Below are positions 8,322 to 16,354 of a stretch of DNA of 39,805 nt, one piece after another. Both the position numbers and the translations under genes were made by a program. Location of the stretch: NCBI GenBank assembly GCA_002293455.1, contig DBDH01000019.1, positions 1 through 39,805 of the forward strand, read 5' to 3'. Origin of the DNA: Treponema sp. UBA937. GTDB lineage: Bacteria; Spirochaetota; Spirochaetia; Treponematales; Breznakiellaceae. Under the pieces are notes generated by a model. The model was not told where the DNA came from. It made no database searches and saw nothing but the letters and a program-made list of their open reading frames with translations. Positions within the stretch are counted from its first letter, which is position 1. Each line of letters opens with the position of its first letter.

Positions 8322-8349
8322 TATCCATGCCTTACATAAGGTATGGATA
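8322..8349. promoter_or_regulatory. 28-bp palindrome over the toxin start codon (candidate autoregulatory operator)
   Basis: TATCCATGCCTTA (8322-8334) and TAAGGTATGGATA (8337-8349) are reverse complements at 12 of 13 positions, with a 2-bp centre. The right arm contains the ATG of the toxin-like gene (8343-8345). Toxin-antitoxin operons are commonly repressed by the antitoxin or the complex at such palindromes. That function here is inference. Confidence 0.6.
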
Positions 8350-8624
8350 TAATCGTTACATGTGTTCCATCTGCGTTCAAACATGGTATAAGCGAATCCA
8401 ATATTAGACATGCGATACGCAACTGGCAGTATGATGATGCATTTGAAAATGATCCGGGAAAACATTTACTTTTAGGATTTGATAGTAATGCAAATCTCTT
8501 GGAAATACTCTATAATGTTATCGATGAATATAATATACGGGTATTTCACGCGATGAAATGCAGAAGTATATTTAAATCTCTGCTCGAAAGAGGAGGAGGA
8601 AACATTGCAAGATTTAACAGATGA
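8343..8624 (+). CDS. Predicted toxin, BrnT/RelE-like small protein
   Basis: A 93-aa protein. Its FKHGISESNIRHAI start, LLLGFDSNANLLEILYNV core and VFHAMKCRSIFKSLL end follow the layout of small BrnT-like toxins (KHG-x-S-x-x-D/N-I, then a two-strand 'LLEI' core, then 'HAM..R'). It would be expected to act as an mRNA interferase paired with the downstream gene. The start codon lies within a 28-bp palindrome and only a weak ribosome-binding site (AAGG, too close) is present. Its 3' end overlaps the antitoxin gene by 20 bp. Family assignment is from recalled motifs; activity is unproven. Confidence 0.7.
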   Translation: MDIIVTCVPSAFKHGISESNIRHAIRNWQYDDAFENDPGKHLLLGFDSNANLLEILYNVIDEYNIRVFHAMKCRSIFKSLLERGGGNIARFNR

Positions 8625-8841
8625 AGAATATGATGCTTTGGATGAATATTGGACAGAGCATACGCCAAAATTGTCTGGCAATGGAAAGAGCGGATTCTTC
8701 GCACAACATTCCGGTCATACTGTTTTTATAGATGATCTTTCCGCAAACTGGCTGTGCATGAAAGCTGCTGCAAATAATACTACCCCCGAAGCAATCATTG
8801 GTGAATGGGTTCGGGAGCAGATAAAAAAAGCAGTATCCTGA
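8605..8841 (+). CDS. Predicted antitoxin (CopG/ribbon-helix-helix-like)
   Basis: A 78-aa protein starting at a TTG with a very strong GAGGAGGAGG six bases upstream. This marks it as the better-translated member of the pair, as expected for an antitoxin. The N-terminus (DLTDEEYDALDEYWTEHTPK) is acidic. The C-terminus (ANWLCMKAAANNTTPEAIIGEWVREQIKKA) resembles the helix pair of CopG-type antitoxins, which typically end in 'sPaeiI...vr..i'. It begins within the last 20 bp of the toxin gene, so the two are coupled. The binding site is probably the palindrome at 8322-8349. Confidence 0.65.
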   Translation: MQDLTDEEYDALDEYWTEHTPKLSGNGKSGFFAQHSGHTVFIDDLSANWLCMKAAANNTTPEAIIGEWVREQIKKAVS

Positions 8842-8856
8842 GCAGCTCTATTATTT

Positions 8857-9747
8857 TTACACAGATTTTTTCACGACAGGAATGCAAACATCACAAACAT
8901 TTCCTGTTTCGCTCATGCAGCGTTCATCGTAAAGTTCGTAATCAACTCCGTTAGGCGCAAATTCGTATCCCGAATGAGAAAACCATTCTGAATAAATATA
9001 GTCCCAAGTTCCCTGAATCGTAGATGAAAAATTTGCATTGCTAGAAGGGGGAGTAGTGAATACCGCGAATAAAGCCTCAGGAATAACACAAACATGATAT
9101 TCTTTCGGAATATCAACGCCGTCTTTTACCTCAACGCCAATAACATATTCAAATTCCCCTGTTTCAGGATTTTGAAGAAAGCAAGCACCGTATTCCGCGT
9201 GATCTTTAACAAAAGATTCTTTGTGTAATTTTTTACATCTTCCGTCAGACATATAATTCTGCCAAAACTCAGGAATCACTTTTTTGTTTTCTCCTTTATT
9301 GTTTGTCTTAATTGCAAAGCCCGCAATTTTAACAGCCGCTTTTTTAACCATTTTCGGTTCCATAACAATTCCTCCATATACATATTGTCTCGTTTTTTTT
9401 AAGACAGGCAGTTTTGGAACATCTAACGATGCGTGGATACGGTACAGTTCCGGTGTGCTGCCGAAGTAACGCCGGAACGCTTTTGAAAACCCTGAATGCG
9501 TTTCAAATCCGTATTCAATGGCTATATCAACTATCCTGAGTCCTGAATTAAGTTCGGAAGCCGCAAGCTCAAGTTTTCTGTTTCGTACATATTCCATGAT
9601 CGAAAAACCCACGTTCCATTGAAACACCCGGCAAAAATGAAATGGAGAAAAACCTGCCCGGGCTGCCAATTTTTCAACACTCATTTTTTCTTTGATGTGA
9701 TCGTCAATGTACTGTAACATATCCTGCAAAATATCAATGTAATCCAA
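8857..9747 (-). CDS. AraC-family regulator with effector-binding domain
   Basis: The frame is open from a TTG at 9780 (307 aa). The TTG at 9747 (296 aa) is preferred because AAGGA lies ten bases upstream of it and no ribosome-binding site is seen before 9780. The N-terminal two helix-turn-helix units are clear: VEKLAARAGFSPFHFCRVFQ, then IVDIAIEYGFETHSGFSKAF, with GSTPELYR after. The C-terminal part (from about residue 115) is an effector-binding domain with EYVIGVEVK and FAVFTTP strands and the end segment YELYDERC. It has the same architecture as the regulator at 6642-7616 but is clearly diverged. It is transcribed alone, convergent to the toxin-antitoxin pair. Confidence 0.85.
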   Translation of the reverse strand: MDYIDILQDMLQYIDDHIKEKMSVEKLAARAGFSPFHFCRVFQWNVGFSIMEYVRNRKLELAASELNSGLRIVDIAIEYGFETHSGFSKAFRRYFGSTPELYRIHASLDVPKLPVLKKTRQYVYGGIVMEPKMVKKAAVKIAGFAIKTNNKGENKKVIPEFWQNYMSDGRCKKLHKESFVKDHAEYGACFLQNPETGEFEYVIGVEVKDGVDIPKEYHVCVIPEALFAVFTTPPSSNANFSSTIQGTWDYIYSEWFSHSGYEFAPNGVDYELYDERCMSETGNVCDVCIPVVKKSV

Positions 9748-9891
9748 TGTTCTGCCGTCCTTTATGAAAAAGATAACCAATAGTTCTGCGGCGTGATAGT
9801 CCGGTCTTGCTATTTTTATGTTTCAACATTGCTATTCAGAGAGCTGGCTGGAAAAGCCGCTTACCGCGATCACACGGATCGATGCATCGGC

Positions 9892-10596
9892 TCACGCAGG
9901 TTCATCGGTTTGATTGTATGCGAAAAATCTTTTTTCTGGAGCGGAACTAAATTCCATTAATCGTTTTGTTACGGGATGATAGAACTTCAATGTTTCCGCG
10001 TGAAGCGCCAAGCGGTTAAGGGGATTCTTCCTTGCTCCGTACTTTGTATCGCCTGTTACAGGAAAACCGAACCACGCAAAATGCGCGCGGATTTGATTCC
10101 GCCTTCCAGTTTCAAGTTCTATTTCTAAAAGAGAAAATCCTTTTCCTTTACCGACGCATTTCCAGTGTGTAACAGAAGGAGCGCCGTTTTCTTTTACAAC
10201 CATTTTACCGCGCGCGTCTTCTCCCAAAGGCCGGTCAATTGTGCCCTCTGCTTCCGGGATTTCTCCTTCCACAAGTGTTATATATTTCCGTTCTGTTACA
10301 AGCTCATTCCAATTGTTCATCATTATCCGCTTGAGCTGTTCCGATTTTACAAAAAGCATCACTCCGGAAGTGTCACGGTCAAGCCGGTGAACCACGGCGG
10401 CCCTTCTCTTCTCACCTTTCTTGCGGAGATATTCTGATAAAACCCAATACGCTGTTTTTTGTTTTTCCGCCGCCGTCGCGATGGAAAGTAAACCCGCCGG
10501 TTTATCCACGACAATAATATCCCGGTCTTCATACAGAATCGTAAGACCAAAAGAAAGTTTCCTGTTTGATGTTTTTGGTGTACTATTTTGCTTCAC
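9892..10596 (-). CDS. RluA-family rRNA/tRNA pseudouridine synthase
   Basis: A 234-aa protein. The catalytic motif HRLDRDTSGVMLF contains the essential aspartate, about residue 72. The N-terminal YEDRDIIVVDKPAGLLS and the late TGRRNQIRAHFAWFGFPVTGDTKYG are diagnostic of the RluA/RluC/RluD family. It lacks the S4 RNA-binding domain of RluC/RluD and is of the short type, so the uridine target cannot be named. It starts with GTG, and its first 14 bases overlap the end of the HAD phosphatase gene upstream, so the two form an operon. Confidence 0.9.
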   Translation of the reverse strand: MKQNSTPKTSNRKLSFGLTILYEDRDIIVVDKPAGLLSIATAAEKQKTAYWVLSEYLRKKGEKRRAAVVHRLDRDTSGVMLFVKSEQLKRIMMNNWNELVTERKYITLVEGEIPEAEGTIDRPLGEDARGKMVVKENGAPSVTHWKCVGKGKGFSLLEIELETGRRNQIRAHFAWFGFPVTGDTKYGARKNPLNRLALHAETLKFYHPVTKRLMEFSSAPEKRFFAYNQTDEPA

Positions 10597-11413
10597 GTCG
10601 TTTGTCCAAAATCACTTCAGCAATTTCCGCAAAACCTTCGCCGCATTCTTTTAACGCAATAAAAGCCGGAAGGTGATTCATCAATTCTTTGTACCATGAT
10701 ACATTCGCCACTCCCGATGCCAAGGGAAAATGCTTGAACATCGGTTCATCATTTGGAGAATCTCCGCAGAACATTACTTCGGACAATCCGCTTTCAGGAT
10801 TCCAGCCGAAATGCTTTGCAAGAAAATGTTCCGCCATCGTTAGTTTATCGTAAGAGCCCATCCACACATTCACATGGATAGAAGAAACTTTTGCAATGGC
10901 TCCGTGTTTCTCCGCAATAGCTTTCACTTTTTCGGCATCACGCAAAGTCAAGACCGGTTCCTCTTCCGCAAAATCAAAAGCTATATCAAACATCCGCGCG
11001 AATTGATCTTTCGCTATCCGCAGACCGGGAATTGTTTTAAGCGCTTCCTCTTTTATCGTTACCAATACAGGATGATCATTCCTCACCGCACCCGGAAAAA
11101 ATTCCTGCCTTAAAAAAGGCTTTTCATCTTTGCTTCTTTCTTCCCAAAAAGCAAGAGCCCCGTTTTCCCCAATCACGCCGTCAACCGGCCATTCACGCGC
11201 GATAAGATCACACCAGCCGGCAGGCCGGCCCGTAACGGGAATCACTTTTAAGCCCGCGTCTTTCAGTTCCCACAAAGCCGAATAAGATACCGCCGGAAGT
11301 TTTCCGTTATTGGTAAGCGTATCATCAATATCCATAAGCACAAAACGGATACCGCGCGCTTCGTCTGCTGTTATTTCTTGTATTGGTTTCATATAAGAAA
11401 GATTATACTCCAT
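10583..11413 (-). CDS. HAD-superfamily (type IIB) phosphatase
   Basis: A 276-aa protein; an internal ATG at 11392 (269 aa) is an alternative and neither has a convincing ribosome-binding site. HAD motifs: motif I MDIDDTLT (nucleophile Asp), motif II PVTGR, the motif III lysine region YDKLTMAEHFL, and motif IV FCGDSPNDEPMF. The cap between motifs II and III and the GDSPND form indicate the Cof/sucrose-phosphatase/mannosyl-3-phosphoglycerate phosphatase group. The substrate is probably a sugar phosphate or similar but is not determinable. It overlaps the downstream pseudouridine synthase by 14 bp. Confidence 0.85.
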   Translation of the reverse strand: MEYNLSYMKPIQEITADEARGIRFVLMDIDDTLTNNGKLPAVSYSALWELKDAGLKVIPVTGRPAGWCDLIAREWPVDGVIGENGALAFWEERSKDEKPFLRQEFFPGAVRNDHPVLVTIKEEALKTIPGLRIAKDQFARMFDIAFDFAEEEPVLTLRDAEKVKAIAEKHGAIAKVSSIHVNVWMGSYDKLTMAEHFLAKHFGWNPESGLSEVMFCGDSPNDEPMFKHFPLASGVANVSWYKELMNHLPAFIALKECGEGFAEIAEVILDKRREAK

Positions 11414-11502
11414 GAATGTTTTTTTGTTCAGCCCATCGGTTTGTTTAAATCCTCAAAATCATGTATACTATTTTTAACAAATGTTGAACAAGGGAATTTT
11501 TT

Positions 11503-13161
11503 ATGGATGAAATAACAATACGGTTTAAAGACGATTCAAGTGTTTCTGTCCCCAGGGGAACGAAGATCAATACCTTGATTGACAGGCTGGGTATTGCGGA
11601 AGACAAGCTGGCCGCCGTCAAAGTAAATAACGAAATATTACCGCTTTCGGCTGCTTTGGAAATAAACGCGCTTGTTGAGCCGGTTTCGCTTGATGTTTCG
11701 GAAGGTACAATGGTTTACCGGCATTCTCTTGCTTTCCTTGCGGCCATGGCCGGATTGGAAGTGTGTCCCGGCAAGAGCCTCCAGATTGGGCATTCCCTGG
11801 GACGCAGCTACTATTATACCTTTGAAGAAGAAACGTATGTTACACCAAAAATAATACAAGCCCTTTCGGATAAAATGCGTGAGCTTGTAAAAAAAGACAT
11901 ACCGATTGATTTTCACTATGTTGCTTATAATGATGCTTTGGACTTGTTTGAAAAAAATCGTCAGACATATACAGCGCTGCTTCTGGATCATCGGAGTGAA
12001 TCAAAAGTTCCGGTGAATAACTGCGGCGATTACATGGATTTGTACATCGGTCCGCTTGTTGCACGTACCGGATTGCTTCAAGCCTTTGAATTGATGGAAT
12101 ACAAAAACGGTTTCCTGCTCAAATTTCCGGGAACCGGTCAGGGAAACAAAATCGATCCTTTTGAAGATTATGATAAAATTTTTTCCGTATATTATGAATA
12201 TAAAAAGTGGGGAAGAATTGTCGGGGTTCATTCCGTGGGACAGCTCAATCAATTGATAACCGACAGGACGATTCAGGAATACATCAGAATTGCCGAAGCG
12301 TTTCAGGCGAACAAACTGGCGGAAATCGCGGCGAAGATTTATGAACAGCGGGAAAAAATCCGGGTGGTGCTGATCGCCGGTCCTTCCAGTTCAGGAAAAA
12401 CCACCACGGCAAAAAAACTTTCCATTCAATTAAAAGTGATGGGGATAGAACCTATTGCTATCAGCCTTGACGACTATTATGTCGGCACCGACAAAACGCC
12501 AAAAGACGAACACGGCAAGCCAGACTATGAATGTCTTGAAGCCCTGGATGTTCCCTACTTGAATGAGCAGCTGCTGGCCTTGTTCCGCGGGGAAGAAGTA
12601 GAAATCCCCAGTTTCGATTTTAAATCCGGCAAAAGGAGAGAAGGCGGCGGAAAGCCTTTAAGACTCGACAACCGGAGTATGCTCATTATCGAAGGGATTC
12701 ATGGATTAAATGATAAATTAACATCGCAGGTTGACGCGGACATGAAATTCAAACTCTATGTTTCAGCGCTGACCCAGCTTAATCTCGATGATCATAACCG
12801 GATTCCCACAAGCGACAACCGTCTCTTACGGCGCATGGTCCGCGATTACCAATTCCGCGGAGCGGGAGCCGCAAGAACTATCAGCATGTGGCCAAGCGTT
12901 CAGCGCGGAGAACGGAAACATATTTTTCCCTTTCAGAACAGCGCCGATATAGCCTTTAATTCCGCGCTGGATTATGAACTCGCGGTGTTAAAGTTTTACG
13001 CCGAACCGCTTCTGCGTACCGTAAAACCCAACATGGTTGAATATTCCGAAGCGGTAAGACTGTTATCTTTCCTGGAAAACTTTGCTCCCATTCCTCCGCA
13101 GTATGTTCCCACTCAAAGCATCTTGCGGGAGTTTATCGGGGAAAGCGAGTTTAAATATTAA
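11503..13161 (+). CDS. Uridine kinase-like nucleoside kinase with N-terminal TGS and ThrRS-like domains
   Basis: A 552-aa protein. Residues 1-62 form a TGS-type ubiquitin-like domain (IRFKDDSSVSVPRGTK). About 66-220 resembles the second additional domain of threonyl-tRNA synthetase (YRHSLAFLAAMAGLEV, GRSYYYTF). From about 285 it is a P-loop kinase of the uridine kinase/phosphoribulokinase type: Walker A GPSSSGKT at 293-300, then SLDDYYVG and LIIEGIHGLN. This composite architecture is known in spirochaetes, Thermotoga and Firmicutes and is usually annotated as nucleoside kinase; the role of the tRNA-synthetase-like part is unclear. AAGGG lies eight bases before the ATG. Its stop overlaps the methyltransferase start by one base. 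Confidence 0.9.
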   Translation: MDEITIRFKDDSSVSVPRGTKINTLIDRLGIAEDKLAAVKVNNEILPLSAALEINALVEPVSLDVSEGTMVYRHSLAFLAAMAGLEVCPGKSLQIGHSLGRSYYYTFEEETYVTPKIIQALSDKMRELVKKDIPIDFHYVAYNDALDLFEKNRQTYTALLLDHRSESKVPVNNCGDYMDLYIGPLVARTGLLQAFELMEYKNGFLLKFPGTGQGNKIDPFEDYDKIFSVYYEYKKWGRIVGVHSVGQLNQLITDRTIQEYIRIAEAFQANKLAEIAAKIYEQREKIRVVLIAGPSSSGKTTTAKKLSIQLKVMGIEPIAISLDDYYVGTDKTPKDEHGKPDYECLEALDVPYLNEQLLALFRGEEVEIPSFDFKSGKRREGGGKPLRLDNRSMLIIEGIHGLNDKLTSQVDADMKFKLYVSALTQLNLDDHNRIPTSDNRLLRRMVRDYQFRGAGAARTISMWPSVQRGERKHIFPFQNSADIAFNSALDYELAVLKFYAEPLLRTVKPNMVEYSEAVRLLSFLENFAPIPPQYVPTQSILREFIGESEFKY

Positions 13162-13928
13162 TGAAAGATCAAAAAACAAAGGAATGGTTTCACGATACAG
13201 ATTTTTGGAATGAATTTGCGCCTGTTATGTTTGATGAAACACGATGGGCGGAAGTTCCGATTGTCGCGGACGGAATCATCAATTTTTCAGGAATGGAACA
13301 TACACTGAAAACAGGCGGAAAAATCGTTGACCTTTGCTGCGGCATGGGACGGATTTCCAATGAATTAGCCCGCCGCGGATTTTCAGTCACCGGAGTCGAT
13401 ATTACCAAGTCTTATCTTGACGCCGCTTCCGAAGACGCGGCCGCGGAACATCTTTCCGTTGCGTATATTCATCAGGATGTAAGAACATTCAAGAAGCCCG
13501 GATATTTCGATCTTGCCTTAAACCTCTATATTTCTTTTGGATATTTTGATGAGCCGGAAGATGATATTCTTTTTATGAAAAACATTTATGATTCATTAAA
13601 ACCGGGCGGCGTCTTTATCATCGAACTTTTGGGAAAGGAAATTGCCGCCCGCGATTTTATCGAAGGCGAAGCCTTTGACAGGGCAGGTTTTGTGGTCGCG
13701 ACGGAATACAAGATTCTTGGCAACTGGGAACAGCTTCAAAACACGTGGACAATTTCCAACGATACATTCCGCGCACAGAAAGTTTTCACGCAACGTTTGT
13801 ATGCGGCTACAGAAATAAAAACAATGCTTTTGAAACCCGGCTTTTCGAGTGTAACAATATACGGCGGCTGGGACGGAATCCCTTATAACGAATATGCTCG
13901 AATCCTTATTGCCGTCGCGCGGAAATAA
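13161..13928 (+). CDS. Class I SAM-dependent methyltransferase
   Basis: A 255-aa protein. SAM-binding motif I is IVDLCCGMGRISNELA (about residues 57-72), strand 2 ends in VTGVDITKSYLD, and the motif IV/V region is GYFDLALNLYISFGYF, followed by LKPGGVFIIELLG. The rest matches the common 'class I methyltransferase' (Methyltransf_25/11) layout. The start codon shares its first base with the kinase stop (TAATG), indicating translational coupling. The target (RNA, small molecule or protein) is unknown. Confidence 0.85.
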   Translation: MKDQKTKEWFHDTDFWNEFAPVMFDETRWAEVPIVADGIINFSGMEHTLKTGGKIVDLCCGMGRISNELARRGFSVTGVDITKSYLDAASEDAAAEHLSVAYIHQDVRTFKKPGYFDLALNLYISFGYFDEPEDDILFMKNIYDSLKPGGVFIIELLGKEIAARDFIEGEAFDRAGFVVATEYKILGNWEQLQNTWTISNDTFRAQKVFTQRLYAATEIKTMLLKPGFSSVTIYGGWDGIPYNEYARILIAVARK

Positions 13929-13939
13929 TTTTTATGACT

Positions 13940-13978
13940 GAGGAAATTGCAAAACTAACCGAGTTTTGCAGCAAGCTC
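13940..13978 (+). repeat. 39-bp derivative of the dispersed repeat, copy B
   Basis: The sequence is the left end of the element joined directly to its right end. GCAAAACT-AACCG-AGTTTTGC forms a perfect 8-bp hairpin with the same AACCG loop as copies A and D, flanked by GAG on the left and AAGCTC on the right. It lies between two convergent genes, 11 bp after the methyltransferase stop and 3 bp from the oxidoreductase stop, where it could act as a bidirectional terminator. Confidence 0.7.
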
Positions 13979-13981
13979 GGC

Positions 13982-15181
13982 TTAGATCAGCTTGTCAAAG
14001 TTAAAATCCGCTGTCTGCATTTCTTCGTAAAAGCCGTCCACTTTTTTACTGCCGTTCATCGCCGCGGTACACTGTTTTACGCCGTCAGTATTTCCCAGGA
14101 AAATAAACCCTTTTATGACGCCGTTTTCCAGAACGATTTTCCGGTAATTTCCGTTTTGCCGGCATATCGCGGACATAAGTTTATTTTCCACGTCAATATT
14201 TCCCGCCGATACAAGATTCACTCCGGCCACCTTCAATGCCGCGGACGGCGCTTTCGGCTGATAGATACAAGTTCCGCCGGACATATTAATCCCGGCGCAT
14301 TTCCCCTGCTCCATCGCCGTAGGCCAGAGGCCGCCCGGAATTCCTTTGTATTCCGCGGCATCGCCCGCCGCCCAAATACCGGGTATATTGGTCCTCATGG
14401 ATTCATCAACAACAATAGCTTTCTGTATTTCAAGACCAATGCTTTTCGCTAAATCCACATTCGGTTTAATCCCGGCGGAAAAAAGGACAATGCCGCTTGA
14501 AAGCCGCTCTCCGCTTTCAAGAACAATTCCTTCCGCGCTGCCGCCGCCGGTAATCTCTTTTACCTTCGCGCCAAGCCGGAATGAAAAGCCCTGCGCTTCA
14601 AGCTGCTGCCGCAGTATCGCGGCTCCCTGCACATCCATCTGCCTCGGCAACAGCCTGTCGAAAAATTCGACGACTTCCACTGTAAGCCCCAAGTCGATAA
14701 GGCCGCGGCCGGCTTCAAGCCCTAAAAGTCCTCCGCCGATAAGGATCGCGTTCTTTTCATTAACGGCCGCTTCTTTTAACCGGAGCGCGTCATCAACCGT
14801 CCTGAGCGTAAAAACATTTTTCTTATCCGTGCCCGGAAGCGGCGGAATATTCGATTTGGCTCCGGCGGCAATAAGGAGTTCATCGTAAGGGTAAGACTTC
14901 CCCGCGGAATCTGTAACCATTCTTTCCCGCGGGTTGATAGAAACGATCTTCGTGTTAAGATGCAGATTGATATTCCGGTTCCGGTAATCTTCTATCTTCT
15001 GCATCGTAAAACCATCCAGATCATTCTTCCCCGCCAAAAAATCCGGAAGTTTGGGACGATAATACAAACTATAGGCTTCTTCGGTAAACATATCGATGCC
15101 GCTTTCCGGATCGGTCCTGCGTATTTCATCAGCCGCGTTCGCTCCAGCAGCGCCGTTTCCAATAATCACATATTTTTTCAT
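13982..15181 (-). CDS. FAD-dependent NAD(P)H oxidoreductase (rubredoxin-/nitrite-reductase-type)
   Basis: The protein is 399 aa from ATG 15181; an upstream TTG at 15217 would add 12 residues that precede the nucleotide-binding strand. FAD-binding GNGAAG occurs at the N-terminus (KKYVIIGNGAAGANAADEI), NAD-binding GGGLLG mid-protein (ILIGGGLLGLEAG), and the second FAD motif is IWAAGDAAEY. This is the pyridine nucleotide-disulfide oxidoreductase fold without the redox-active CxxxxC, as in NADH:rubredoxin reductases and the N-terminus of NirB. It may serve oxygen or peroxide defence in an anaerobe. No rubredoxin gene is nearby to prove this. Confidence 0.85.
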   Translation of the reverse strand: MKKYVIIGNGAAGANAADEIRRTDPESGIDMFTEEAYSLYYRPKLPDFLAGKNDLDGFTMQKIEDYRNRNINLHLNTKIVSINPRERMVTDSAGKSYPYDELLIAAGAKSNIPPLPGTDKKNVFTLRTVDDALRLKEAAVNEKNAILIGGGLLGLEAGRGLIDLGLTVEVVEFFDRLLPRQMDVQGAAILRQQLEAQGFSFRLGAKVKEITGGGSAEGIVLESGERLSSGIVLFSAGIKPNVDLAKSIGLEIQKAIVVDESMRTNIPGIWAAGDAAEYKGIPGGLWPTAMEQGKCAGINMSGGTCIYQPKAPSAALKVAGVNLVSAGNIDVENKLMSAICRQNGNYRKIVLENGVIKGFIFLGNTDGVKQCTAAMNGSKKVDGFYEEMQTADFNFDKLI

Positions 15182-15271
15182 ATTATGAAGTATAGGAGAG
15201 CGGAAACCTAATTGCAAATTTTGTCCCGCAGAGGAAGTGATTACAAGGTGTTTACAAAAGGCTCACAAAAT

Positions 15272-16354
15272 TCAAAGTTCGTCAGTCTGATGTTTGCTCC
15301 TTTTTTCCAGTGCCGATTTGTTGAGGAAATGAATCGCGGTAAAAAAACCTAAACCGATAAGATAAGCGGATAATAACATAAAGAGGGATTTTTTCCCCGG
15401 AATTGTTACCGCGAAAAACACAAGAACTCCCAATACCATTTGCAGCGTATACAAAACCCCGATAATTCCGCGGGAACGTAATCCAAGGTTCATCAATTTA
15501 TGATGAATATGCAGTCTGTCGGGGCTGTCGATTCTCCGGCCGTCCCTTACCCTGCGCCAAATGGCGGCTATCGTATCGAATACCGGGATAATCAGCAAAG
15601 CGATAACATAAGGGATGGGCAGTTCCAGTTTTACGTTACCCCGATGCATGATCGGAAGGATCGCGAGGACAAAGCCCAGAAACTGACTGCCTCCGTCGCC
15701 CATAAAAATTTTAGCCCTTGGGAAAGGAAGATTGAATATCAAAAAACCGCCGATGGACGCCGCAAGGCAGATACACAAAAGAACGGCAAACGCATCATGA
15801 AAATAAAACGAATAAATAATTCCATAGGTAACGGCTATCAGCGAACAGATTCCGCCCGCAAGACCGTCCACACCATCAACAAAATTGATGGCGTTCGTAA
15901 TTCCCACGATAAAAATAAACGTAATCGGATACCTTAACCAGGAAAGACCCGTGATTCCGAAAAAATCCGCCAGAAAGAGCCGCTGGTAATAATACCCGGA
16001 AACCACGACGCTTAAAGCGGCGGCGCATTGTACGAAAAGTTTCACCTTGGGTTTCAGCGGTTTAAAATCATCGACAAGCCCAATCAGCAAAACAGCAAAC
16101 ATCGCGAAAAAAACAATTATATAATACCAATGCAGGGAAACCGGACCAAAAGAAACAAATAAAAAGATTGATACAGCTAAAAACGCAAAGGCAAACCCTA
16201 TTCCGCCAAGCCGTGGAATATTTCCGGTATGTATTTTCCTTTCATCAATTTTATCATACCAATTCTTCCGCCGGGCAACATAGAGCGTAACAGCTACTGC
16301 ACACGCTGAAAGAGCGATAGAAACAACAGCGATAATTATTTTCCAATTTATCAA
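15272..16354 (-). CDS. Undecaprenyl-phosphate glycosyl-1-phosphate transferase (WecA/TagO/MraY family)
   Basis: A 360-aa polytopic membrane protein with about ten helices. Family motifs are present: GLVDDF (Mg-binding aspartates), NAINFVDGVDGLAGG, FMGDGG, and the cytoplasmic histidine cluster RLHIHHKLM. It transfers a sugar-1-phosphate (usually GlcNAc- or MurNAc-pentapeptide-phosphate) to undecaprenyl phosphate at the inner membrane. The HIHH cluster and GVDGLAGG form favour the WecA/TagO branch over MraY. The start is TTG with GGAG six bases upstream. It stands alone, tail to head 90 bp from the oxidoreductase gene. Confidence 0.9.
   Translation of the reverse strand: MINWKIIIAVVSIALSACAVAVTLYVARRKNWYDKIDERKIHTGNIPRLGGIGFAFAFLAVSIFLFVSFGPVSLHWYYIIVFFAMFAVLLIGLVDDFKPLKPKVKLFVQCAAALSVVVSGYYYQRLFLADFFGITGLSWLRYPITFIFIVGITNAINFVDGVDGLAGGICSLIAVTYGIIYSFYFHDAFAVLLCICLAASIGGFLIFNLPFPRAKIFMGDGGSQFLGFVLAILPIMHRGNVKLELPIPYVIALLIIPVFDTIAAIWRRVRDGRRIDSPDRLHIHHKLMNLGLRSRGIIGVLYTLQMVLGVLVFFAVTIPGKKSLFMLLSAYLIGLGFFTAIHFLNKSALEKRSKHQTDEL

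Noticed and set aside
8348..8353. TATAAT box inside the toxin gene start
   Set aside because: No -35 at a suitable distance, and using it would remove the start codon of a well-formed family protein.
13934..14452. 172-aa plus-strand open frame
   Set aside because: It lies antisense to the FAD/NAD oxidoreductase gene, its beginning is repeat copy B, and the translation has no family features.
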